Assembly: GCA_014860745.1 (NCBI GenBank)
Contig: JACZJC010000078.1
Span: forward strand, 1 to 64,000
DNA: 64,000 bases
Reading direction: 5' to 3'
Source: Anaerolineales bacterium
GTDB taxonomy: Bacteria; Chloroflexota; Anaerolineae; Anaerolineales; Villigracilaceae
The position numbers and the translations under genes were made by a program. A model generated the notes under the pieces. The model searched no databases. It saw nothing but the letters and a program-made list of their open reading frames with translations, and was not told the DNA's origin. Every line of letters begins with the position of its first letter. Position 1 is the first letter of the stretch. Shown piece after piece: positions 1-5,938 of this stretch.

Positions 1-1520
1 TGGGTGGTGGAAGTGTTTTTCTTGTCGGTGTTTAAGGGGTGTTTAAAAGAGTTTAAATCACTCCCATTTGCGTCCACCATATGACTCCCATTTGCGTCTG
101 CTAATGCTCCCATTTGCGTCCAGCTAATACTCCCATCTGCGTCTGCCATATGACTCCCATTTGCGTCCACCCTATAACTCCCATCTGCGTCCAGCGGCTC
201 GTCCAGCAATACCCGAAAGGCACGCGGCATGGACTCTACGCGCAGGTCGGCGTAGGTCTTTGAATCCGGCAGGTCGATTTCTTGCAGAAAGCGGGAGAGG
301 TTTCCTCCGCGTTGTTGCGAAGTCCATTGCTGATGGAGCCAGGCTTGTACGGTTTTGTAACGTGTTGAACCGATCAACTCCGCCATCTCCTGATATCCTT
401 GCTTGAAGGTCACCACATCCCGCCGTTCGCCGGTACGCGCATTGATGAATGCCATATCGCGCGCGACCGTGATCAACCAGGCTTGTGCAGGCGTCAGGTT
501 ATAGCGGTGGATGGTTTCTGTGATGAAGTAATGTGGGATGTGAATGTCACCCAGGCAGTTGATGATCCTGCGATGCAGTTCCTGCGCCAGACGCTCGATT
601 TCAGGTGAAAACTTTTCACCTGTTTCCAAACGCGCCATATCCATCACCGTGTTCACACTTGCACCTGGCGCAAGTGCAGGTGTGGGTGCATGAGGCAGTT
701 TCATATCCAGCGGAGTAAGCAGATCCATGACATCCTTCACGGCGAGCAGCTCCTGCAGGGCATTGGAGACGGAGTTATGTTTTTCGATCAATGCTTTCAA
801 CCGCAGATGAACCGCAATGGCGTCGGCGCGTGTCAGGCGCGGAGTCATGAAGACCTGATAGCGGATCGGTGCGCGATGGGGACGCCCGTCGCGTCCACGC
901 CGGAAACGGCGTGTGTCTTGGGAATCGACACGTTGCACGAGTCCAGTCAGGTGATCCTGGATGGTGGCGTGTTTCAATAAACGCCAGAAGGCGCCGTTGC
1001 TCAAGGCGCTGAAGCGCATCACCTCGCGACTGTGCAGAGGTTTTCCAGATGGATGGTTCTGATCCTGAACTCTCCACGCCGCCTGATGGAATCCAACATA
1101 TAACCAAACTGCCTTGGATCCGATCTCCATTCCGAGTCTTCGCAAATAGCCTTTCACCACGACCTGCTTGTGTGGCTGGACGATGCGGTCATAATCCAGC
1201 CACTGCACCGGCTCGATGTTTAATTCAGGTTCGTCCGTTTCCTCCGCTTCGGTTTCCATTTCTTCTGGTGACTCATCACCGACAACGAACTTCACAGAGA
1301 TGGAACGATTCAGAATGCCAACCAGCAATCGCTGCACCGTGCTGGTCAGTCTTGACTCCAGCCAGTCACGGGCATAGGCATTGCGCGTGGAAACAAGCAG
1401 TACATCGTTTTCCAATCCCAACGCAACCGTACCCAGCACCCAGGTTTCATACGAGGCGCGTGGCATGTCCATCTGTAGTTGAGTCAACACGGAACCCCAG
1501 GCTTGTTGAAGATCGCTCAC
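1..1520 (-). CDS. Replication initiator-like protein with DnaA domain I-like N-terminus (3' end outside window)
   Basis: The ORF track misses this gene because it starts with GTG and runs off the window edge; reading the minus strand gives 506 codons without a stop. The GTG at 1520 has AGGAGG six bases upstream and overlaps the stop of the preceding ORF (GTGA). Residues about 5-65 (QAWGSVLTQLQ...ASYETWV...ARDWLESRL) follow the pattern of DnaA domain I, which recruits helicase. No AAA+ Walker A is visible, so it is not a DnaA. The middle and C-terminal parts are rich in basic and helical segments and may hold winged helices. The last ~60 codons in the window encode degenerate DANGS peptides over the iteron array. 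It is last in an operon with ParA, which suggests plasmid-type replication control. The function is inferred. Confidence 0.8.
   Translation of the reverse strand, partial: MSDLQQAWGSVLTQLQMDMPRASYETWVLGTVALGLENDVLLVSTRNAYARDWLESRLTSTVQRLLVGILNRSISVKFVVGDESPEEMETEAEETDEPELNIEPVQWLDYDRIVQPHKQVVVKGYLRRLGMEIGSKAVWLYVGFHQAAWRVQDQNHPSGKPLHSREVMRFSALSNGAFWRLLKHATIQDHLTGLVQRVDSQDTRRFRRGRDGRPHRAPIRYQVFMTPRLTRADAIAVHLRLKALIEKHNSVSNALQELLAVKDVMDLLTPLDMKLPHAPTPALAPGASVNTVMDMARLETGEKFSPEIERLAQELHRRIINCLGDIHIPHYFITETIHRYNLTPAQAWLITVARDMAFINARTGERRDVVTFKQGYQEMAELIGSTRYKTVQAWLHQQWTSQQRGGNLSRFLQEIDLPDSKTYADLRVESMPRAFRVLLDEPLDADGSYRVDANGSHMADADGSISWTQMGALADANGSHMVDANGSDLNSFKHPLNTDKKNTSTT
60..191. repeat. Iteron array, six direct repeats inside the initiator gene
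   Basis: Six copies of CTCCCAT(T/C)TGCGTC start at 61, 85, 107, 130, 154 and 178. The spacings are 24, 22, 23, 24 and 24 bp, about two helical turns. The array lies within the 3' part of the initiator ORF. Five copies read as (V/A)DA(N/D)GS. The third is shifted out of frame by the 22/23 spacing and reads WTQMG, so DNA sequence rather than peptide is conserved. This is typical of initiator-binding iterons at a replication origin, similar in principle to the origin inside lambda gene O. Confidence 0.85.
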
Positions 1521-1744
1521 GCATAACCTCCTCGCAAAACAAGCCTGTTTTTTTCCACAGGTCTCACAGACCGTTCGCGCAGGATTTCTTTCGCCTCAGC
1601 CTTTCCTGTGCGTTCGACGTGGGCGGCAGCGTAGGCGGATGAGTAGACGGCGCGTGGACAGGGCGTGGGCGGCACGTTGTCTCTGCCGCCCACGTTCTTC
1701 ATCACGTGCAAATGAAAAAGTATTTTTTGGCGGAACGTCATCAT
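1517..1744 (-). CDS. Small hypothetical protein of the replication operon (75 aa)
   Basis: I do not recognise this protein. It is 75 aa, with a basic C-terminal half (KAEAKEILRERSVRPVEKNRL) and no membrane segment. Its ATG overlaps the stop of the upstream gene (ATGA, 1741-1744), and its own stop overlaps the GTG of the initiator (GTGA, 1517-1520). Tight overlaps on both sides argue for a real, translationally coupled gene between the duplicated-domain protein and the initiator. A role in replication or copy control is only inferred from position. Confidence 0.6.
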   Translation of the reverse strand: MMTFRQKILFHLHVMKNVGGRDNVPPTPCPRAVYSSAYAAAHVERTGKAEAKEILRERSVRPVEKNRLVLRGGYA

Positions 1745-2349
1745 TTGCCTTTGTGAGCTAAAGTAAATGTGGTGGATTTCGGTTTGGGTTCAAGCTTCAA
1801 CAATCCGGTTTCATACGCTTTCAGACCAAAGCGCAGCAGGGCCGTGATCAATTCCCCAATGGGAACGTGCAAGCCATCATCGGAGGCCAGCTCTGCCAGT
1901 TCCAGTTTGAGTTCAGGAGAGAAGCCGCGCCAGGTGGTGATGACCCGCCACAAAGCTTCCGGTCGTTTATGTCGGGAAGTACGTCGGGGTTTATCCTTCG
2001 AATGGGAAGAGGTAGATTGTGGAAACAGAGTCATGCGCATGCGTTCTGGATTGGGACGCGGGTGGAGATCAAAATCACCGCGTTCATAGGACCGCAGCGC
2101 GTATTCGAGCACCGCACATGCGACCTCTCCTGCGGGGACTTGCAGATCATCGGCAATCGTCTTCACCTTCAAAGCCAGCTTGGGATCGATGCCGCGATAG
2201 ACCACCTTGCGGCTCTGTTGTTGTTTTTCCCATTGACGGTTGCGTTTGCGCGGTGCTGCCACACGCAGGGAGTCGTAGAGGCTGGGTGGTTGAACAAGGG
2301 TGGGTGTTTCGGTCTTGTCAAAAGGGTCGCGTCGTCCGGTCATCTCCAC
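1741..2349 (-). CDS. Protein with two tandem copies of a ~65-aa helical domain; possible ParB/centromere-binding partner of ParA
   Basis: The 202-aa protein contains an internal duplication. Residues about 47-112 (YRGIDPKLALKVKTIADDLQ...LEYALRSYERGDFDL) and about 137-197 (WRGFSPELKLELAELASDDG...LRFGLKAYETGLLKL) align along their length, each ending in a Pro/Lys-rich tail followed by TL or FTL. A basic linker rich in Lys, Arg and Ser joins them. The fold pattern (strand, helix, 'VP.GE', helix) resembles ribbon-helix-helix or omega-type DNA-binding proteins. It starts three bases after the parA stop, so a centromere-binding role is likely, but no homologue was identified. Confidence 0.7.
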   Translation of the reverse strand: MEMTGRRDPFDKTETPTLVQPPSLYDSLRVAAPRKRNRQWEKQQQSRKVVYRGIDPKLALKVKTIADDLQVPAGEVACAVLEYALRSYERGDFDLHPRPNPERMRMTLFPQSTSSHSKDKPRRTSRHKRPEALWRVITTWRGFSPELKLELAELASDDGLHVPIGELITALLRFGLKAYETGLLKLEPKPKSTTFTLAHKGK

Positions 2350-2352
2350 CTC

Positions 2353-3123
2353 CTAAAATTTCAGCACGTGCTGGGTCAATGCTTGATATTCCTTGGCAGC
2401 CCGGCACACAGGATCAAATTCCAAAATGGTTTTCCCCTCGGCGGCGCATTCCCGTAACAGCGTGGAGCGATGGATGGGCGGCAGAACACTTGCATCAAAC
2501 CGTTCCTTCAGGTTTTCCACCGTGGCTTTGCTCTCACGGGTTTGTTCGTCGAAGAAGGTCGGCAGGATGCCCAATAGATTTCCGCGCCAGTTTTTCTTTT
2601 CCTGAAGCACGCTCATCATGAGCAGCACCTTCGAGACGCCGTCCGCGGAAAGGAACTCGGTGGCAGTCGGTACGATCACGAGGTCGGAGGCCCAGACCGC
2701 GCGTTCCTGGATGCCACCTACGCTAGGCGCGGTGTCGAAGAGGATGTAGTGCAGTCCATCTTTGAAAAAACGCTGGATGGATTGGCGGATGGCAGAGATG
2801 GGTTTGTCCTGCGCGTTGAGCACGGTCTGGGCGGCCATCGTCTGTTGGTTGCCGGGCAGGAGGTACAGTCCTTCCCGACCAGAAAAGCGCACCCACGACT
2901 GCACAAAGGTGGTCTCCTGCGGTGTGCTTCCCATTGTGAGCAGATAAAACGCACCGGGTTCGGGGTTGTGTCCCAGTGCTGTGGCGGATTGACCCTGCGG
3001 GTCAAGATCGATCAGCAGAACACGCCGACCTTTTTGAGACAGGCAGTGGGCGAGGGATACGGCGGTCGTGGTCTTGCCGACCCCGCCTTTTTGATTGGCA
3101 ATACAGATGACTTTGGTGGACAT
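2353..3123 (-). CDS. parA: ParA-family partition ATPase
   Basis: ParA/Soj-type ATPases bind nucleoid DNA in the ATP form and move plasmids or chromosomes with a ParB partner. The 256-aa sequence shows the deviant Walker A KGGVGKTT at residues 12-19, LIDLDPQGQ at 37-45, and the Walker B region YILFDTAPSVGG around 130. The length matches short ParAs without an N-terminal HTH (type Ib/chromosomal style). The ATG has TAGGA upstream. Downstream, the duplicated-domain protein follows after 3 bp, and the initiator closes the operon, so the cassette looks like a plasmid maintenance module now in an integrated element. Confidence 0.93.
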   Translation of the reverse strand: MSTKVICIANQKGGVGKTTTAVSLAHCLSQKGRRVLLIDLDPQGQSATALGHNPEPGAFYLLTMGSTPQETTFVQSWVRFSGREGLYLLPGNQQTMAAQTVLNAQDKPISAIRQSIQRFFKDGLHYILFDTAPSVGGIQERAVWASDLVIVPTATEFLSADGVSKVLLMMSVLQEKKNWRGNLLGILPTFFDEQTRESKATVENLKERFDASVLPPIHRSTLLRECAAEGKTILEFDPVCRAAKEYQALTQHVLKF

Positions 3124-3174
3124 GATATGTTCCTATTTTTGAAAACGATGAAGATGGATCAGGCTCTGAGGGGA

Positions 3175-3258
3175 TCAGAACAAAAGAAAGAAAACGATCA
3201 CCCCGATAAGAATGCTTCCGCCAAATATGGCGAGTCCGACGAAAATTCCTGTGAACAT
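3175..3258 (-). CDS. Predicted 27-aa membrane microprotein
   Basis: The track gives a 69-aa ORF from 3384, but its N-terminal 42 residues overlap the 67-aa gene out of frame. The ATG at 3258 comes one base after that gene's stop. It would give a 27-aa peptide, starting MFTGIFVGLAIFGG, that is a single hydrophobic helix. The stop-start spacing suggests translational reinitiation. A second small membrane ORF at 3853-4023 has a similar pattern (IG.V..FF). Its function is unknown. Confidence 0.5.
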   Translation of the reverse strand: MFTGIFVGLAIFGGSILIGVIVFFLLF

Positions 3259-3259
3259 C

Positions 3260-3463
3260 TCAGGACTCGCTTTCTGCCGGTTCGGCGGAATCCGATTCAG
3301 TCTGTGGTGATTGGTGTTCTCCGGACATTGATTCGGATACAGGTGGGGATGCCGTTTTATTTTTACGGTCTCTTCGCCAGCCAAGGATCATGCGATATAC
3401 ATGTCCCAGATTGCGGCGTTGTTCGGCGGTCAGTTCGATTTCCTGGGTGGGCTGTTCTAACAT
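3260..3463 (-). CDS. Small hypothetical protein (67 aa)
   Basis: I do not recognise this family. It is a soluble 67-aa protein with an N-terminal helical segment (ELTAEQRRNLGHVYRMILGWRRDRK) and an acidic, Ser/Glu-rich tail. The ATG overlaps the stop of the preceding RHH-like gene (3457-3463), and its stop is one base before the 27-aa membrane ORF. These tight junctions support a real gene in the operon leading to parA. 'YRMILGWRRDRK' resembles short regulatory helices but gives no firm assignment. Confidence 0.6.
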   Translation of the reverse strand: MLEQPTQEIELTAEQRRNLGHVYRMILGWRRDRKNKTASPPVSESMSGEHQSPQTESDSAEPAESES

Positions 3464-3666
3464 GCTGCACCCCTGTCATCGGTTTCGGCAGATAACTCGG
3501 TTTGTTTGTCTCCGCCTGCCAGCTGTCCCTCGATCAGTCCAAGGCGCTTGAGTTCATTTCTGATGATCAATGCTGCTTGGGATTTCACGGGTCGATATTC
3601 CTGCTGGGCTAATTGATTGAGTGCGTTCATTTCTGGTTCGAGAAGGTATATGACAACTCTGGCCAT
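3457..3666 (-). CDS. Small ribbon-helix-helix-like regulator, first gene of the par/rep operon
   Basis: The predicted 69-aa protein begins MARVVIYLLEPEMNALNQLA and continues with QAALIIRNELKRLGLIE. This is a short beta strand followed by two helices, as in CopG/Arc-type ribbon-helix-helix repressors. The ATG at 3666 was preferred over the TTG at 3672 because GAGG lies six bases before it. As the first gene after the 3691-3717 hairpin it may autoregulate the operon. The acidic tail (ETDDRG) is not typical of CopG. The fold assignment is tentative. Confidence 0.6.
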   Translation of the reverse strand: MARVVIYLLEPEMNALNQLAQQEYRPVKSQAALIIRNELKRLGLIEGQLAGGDKQTELSAETDDRGAAC

Positions 3667-3690
3667 GTTCAACCTCGCTTGGGTTAAGAT

Positions 3691-3717
3691 AAAAGAGCCA
3701 CGTACAGCGGCTCTTTT
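3691..3717. terminator. Perfect hairpin with T tracts on both sides, upstream of the par/rep operon
   Basis: AAAAGAGCC and GGCTCTTTT form a 9-bp perfect stem with a 9-nt loop, 25 bp upstream of the first start codon. It sits between promoter DNA and the first gene of the leftward operon, so it could act as an attenuator for that operon or as a bidirectional terminator. Confidence 0.65.
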
Positions 3718-3852
3718 ACACGGCGGGAGTCAATTAATTCCCCATTTTGAGTCACAGGAATTCTACTGAAATTCCGGCGGCATTATTTGATGGGTATTCT
3801 CGATACTCATGTGGCCCCCACGGAGATTTTATAGAAATTGTGGTGGAGTAAA

Positions 3853-4023
3853 TTAAAGATGAGTCTTATATGGGCGGGTTGGATGTGAATGAATATCATC
3901 GTCACTTTTCCTGAATATCCCTCGTAAGCGAAATATCAGGATGAAGAACAACACTATTCCAATCACAATGGGGAAAAGGAAGAATACAATGCCCACAAGG
4001 AGTCCGATAAATAATGAATTCAT
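3853..4023 (-). CDS. Predicted 56-aa membrane microprotein (not in ORF track)
   Basis: Reading the minus strand from the ATG at 4023 gives 56 aa: MNSLFIGLLVGIVFFLFPIV, a continued hydrophobic stretch, then a basic RLRGIFRKS and a His/Asp-containing tail. The layout suggests one long or two short membrane segments with a cytoplasmic tail. The sequence pattern resembles the 27-aa membrane ORF at 3175-3258. No strong ribosome binding site is seen (GGGTAAAAA precedes the ATG). It lies in an otherwise gene-free 660-bp stretch. It is plausible but unproven. Confidence 0.45.
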   Translation of the reverse strand: MNSLFIGLLVGIVFFLFPIVIGIVLFFILIFRLRGIFRKSDDDIHSHPTRPYKTHL

Positions 4024-4134
4024 TTTTTACCCGTTAGGTATGATACTGGGTCAAAAAAACACTACGTTAAGTACCATTTCATGCAGTATGAATTGAAATC
4101 GGGATGGTAAACGCCTCTATCGTAAGTGTCATGG

Positions 4135-4206
4135 ACCCCATTTGCGTGAAAAATAATTTTATTTCAAGATGATTAATGACAAGCAGAAACCACCATAGAC
4201 GCAAAT
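4135..4206. promoter_or_regulatory. Distal iteron-like half sites
   Basis: CCCATTTGCGT at 4137-4147 matches 11 contiguous bases of the iteron core found 4 kb away at 60-191. GACGCAAAT at 4198-4206 matches nine bases in the opposite orientation. The two sites are about 60 bp apart in an intergenic region that carries no evident gene (4024-4286). They may be a secondary initiator-binding site, as used for handcuffing or autoregulation in iteron plasmids. Confidence 0.45.
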
Positions 4207-4286
4207 CACATAAATCCTGTGCTAAATGTCATGTTTTTTGGGCGCGTTGTTGTCAACTTGGGTTTACAGATCTCTTCGGAAAAGAT

Positions 4287-4312
4287 AAAAGCCGCATGAG
4301 CAGCGGCTTTTA
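4287..4312. terminator. Intrinsic terminator downstream of the 4336-4968 gene
   Basis: AAAAGCCGC and GCGGCTTTT form a 9-bp stem around ATGAGCA, with T-rich flanks on both strands. It follows the stop codon of the leftward gene within 25 bp. Confidence 0.8.
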
Positions 4313-4335
4313 TTTGGGATTAATATCTCTTGATT

Positions 4336-4968
4336 TTATGTTCCAGTTTCCTGTTGTAGCGAGGCGTTTTTGCGAAGTTCCTCAAATACCTTTTTTCGAT
4401 TCTCGTAGAAACTGTTCTCGGACATGCAGGGAGTCCCGTCAGCATACGTACCAAATTCCTGGGAAAGGAATTCGGTCAAGGTCATGGGGTTTCGGAATGG
4501 ATCGCGATTTTCCCAGGCTAATACGACCCGCATCCAGCGATCAAGCGAGTGGGTGGGTGGTCTGCCACGCCGTTTCGGTCTATCCATGCTTGCCAGCATT
4601 TGGATTGTGTTTGAAATCCCTGATTCGAGCAGGTTCGTCTGAGGTTGATCTTCCTCGTATCCCAGCAATGAAAGGAAATAACCGGTCTGTCTGATGGATC
4701 GGTGAATTCGCCAGAGGTCGATTCTGCGATGTCGAATGAAACGATCCAGACTCCAGCCGGCGCGCATCCCAACCGTGATCAACGCGAGGATGAGAATGGA
4801 CATTAGTGCTGCCGCAACTTCGGCGAGTTCATCTCCAAATCTTGTTTGAATTCGATGGAAGACCCAGAGGATCGAACCAAACAACAATCCACCGCATGTG
4901 AATAGAATTAGATACAACACGATTCGCAATCTTGGATGAATATGACTACGTTTGGTGTATTTAGCCAT
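4336..4968 (-). CDS. Membrane protein with two helices and a basic cytoplasmic tail (210 aa)
   Basis: I do not recognise this protein. Residues about 14-37 (RIVLYLILFTCGGLLFGSILWVF) and 47-68 (EVAAALMSILILALITVGMRAGW) are membrane segments. The cytoplasmic part has RRGRPPTHSLDRWMRVVLAWENRDP around 133-157, followed by a helical stretch. The 'GRPPTHSLDRWMR' motif recalls basic AT-hook-like or HTH segments, so a membrane-tethered DNA contact is possible but speculative. It is carried by the integrated element, is flanked by its own terminator, and is divergent from the excisionase-like gene. Confidence 0.7.
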   Translation of the reverse strand: MAKYTKRSHIHPRLRIVLYLILFTCGGLLFGSILWVFHRIQTRFGDELAEVAAALMSILILALITVGMRAGWSLDRFIRHRRIDLWRIHRSIRQTGYFLSLLGYEEDQPQTNLLESGISNTIQMLASMDRPKRRGRPPTHSLDRWMRVVLAWENRDPFRNPMTLTEFLSQEFGTYADGTPCMSENSFYENRKKVFEELRKNASLQQETGT

Positions 4969-5144
4969 AAGGCTAAAATTCTAATGGAGAAGCCCGAAAA
5001 AATGAATGTGAAAAAACTTACAATCACCTAACTACGATTTCATCAAATTACCAAAGCCAATCGTTGTCGTATCGAATACATGCTACTTGCGATAAGCAAA
5101 CTTACTGCCATCCAAGTTATAATTATTTTTGGGAGAATTGTTTT

Positions 5145-5360
5145 ATGGATGATTGGTTGACTACCTATGATGCTGCGCGCGTAAGCGGCTATAACCCGGA
5201 TTACATCCGTCAATTGATTCGATCTAACAAAGTGGTTGGGCGAAAGTGGGGACCGTCATGGCAGGTCAGCCGGCGTTCCCTGGAAACTTATATAAAGCAT
5301 GCAGAGAAACTGGGGGAACGTCGCGGGGCAAAGCCAAAGCCTGGTTCAAAAAGACGATAA
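5145..5360 (+). CDS. Excisionase/MerR-like HTH protein (71 aa)
   Basis: The track ORF begins at 5064, but the ATG at 5145 has GGGAG nine bases upstream and gives a clean small DNA-binding protein. It reads WLTTYDAARVSGYNPDYIRQ, then a wing-like VVGRKWGPSWQVSRRSLETYI, then a Lys/Arg-rich tail. This is the HTH_17/excisionase pattern (helix-turn-helix with a short wing and 'S..SLE.YI'). It lies upstream of the serine recombinase in the same element, so it may act as the recombination directionality factor or as a local repressor. The role is inferred. Confidence 0.75.
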   Translation: MDDWLTTYDAARVSGYNPDYIRQLIRSNKVVGRKWGPSWQVSRRSLETYIKHAEKLGERRGAKPKPGSKRR

Positions 5361-5380
5361 ATCGATGGGGCGGGGGATTA

Positions 5381-5432
5381 TTGACTTTTGATTTCTGTGT
5401 AGTATAATTATCGTATCAGTACGATAATTATA
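5381..5432 (+). promoter_or_regulatory. Promoter overlapped by a perfect palindromic operator
   Basis: TTGACT (5381-5386) and TATAAT (5403-5408) are separated by 16 bp. A perfect inverted repeat with 13-bp arms (5403-5415 and 5420-5432, TCAG centre) starts at the -10 box and covers the transcription start. A dimeric repressor bound there would block the promoter. The candidate regulator is the HTH protein encoded just upstream. Confidence 0.8.
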
Positions 5433-5575
5433 TCTGTTGAAACGGGCCGTGAATGTGGTGGAACACACGCACGACCCTAACCCAACCCACCGATAGTAGC
5501 GGAGGGACGGGCTGACTTCATTATATCAGCCCAGTTTTCACGCCCTGGTGGGATTCACCGGGGCGATTTCTTTTT
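5433..5575 (+). ncRNA. Structured leader/attenuator candidate upstream of the recombinase operon
   Basis: Transcription from the 5403 promoter would give a ~160-nt leader. A hairpin GGGCTGA/TCAGCCC (5509-5532) is followed by an intrinsic terminator (5541-5575), CGCCCTGGTG paired with CACCGGGGCG plus a T-rich run. A 20-codon ORF (5453-5515, starting MWWNTRTT) ends exactly in the first hairpin. This could be a leader peptide of an attenuation device, or the whole may be a small RNA. No known family was recognised. Confidence 0.5.
5541..5575 (+). terminator. Intrinsic terminator before the 79-aa gene and recombinase
   Basis: A 10-bp stem with one G-U pair (CGCCCTGGTG/CACCGGGGCG) and GGATT loop is followed by ATTTCTTTTT. 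It separates the leader from the genes at 5624 and 5939, so read-through would control integrase expression. Confidence 0.75.
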
Positions 5576-5623
5576 CTGACCGGGCAGAATGAGATCGCTC
5601 CAATAGTCTAAAGGAGCCATCTA

Positions 5624-5863
5624 ATGCTAAACATGAATCCAAGTCCACGAACAAAAGCTATTTCGATCCTTTCCAAATTTCGCCAGGAGTGGCAGGAAGC
5701 GGCAAGTGGAAAGAGCCTGTTGGAGGTTGAAGGAAATATCGGCATGGTATTGGCCGATCTTGTGAATTCCTTTGAACTTGCCTCCCATGAACAATCCCTT
5801 GTGTTGGGACCGCAACTCTTCGAGGAAATGCGGGAAATCCTTTACCAGCCGTCCCGCAACTAA
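5624..5863 (+). CDS. Hypothetical protein (79 aa) upstream of the recombinase
   Basis: I do not recognise this protein. It is soluble, mostly helical and weakly acidic (ILSKFRQEWQEAASGKSLLEVEGNIGMVLADLVNSFELASHEQ). A good AAAGGAG precedes the ATG by eight bases. It stands between the leader terminator and the recombinase, 75 bp upstream of the latter and on the same strand, so it is probably part of the integration/excision module. No catalytic motif is visible. Confidence 0.7.
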   Translation: MLNMNPSPRTKAISILSKFRQEWQEAASGKSLLEVEGNIGMVLADLVNSFELASHEQSLVLGPQLFEEMREILYQPSRN

Positions 5864-5938
5864 GCGACAGCCAGCCCGGTCTGGCACCGCTAATCCTATA
5901 CCATTCCCCAAAAATAATATCACCCCTGAAGGAAGATC

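Noticed and set aside
60-191. CRISPR-like array
   Set aside because: The repeats are 14 bp with 8-10 bp spacers, and they lie in a coding frame. CRISPR spacers would be unique and of ~30 bp, and no cas genes are near.
2749-3495. 248-aa plus-strand ORF
   Set aside because: It is antisense to parA, whose Walker motifs are unambiguous.
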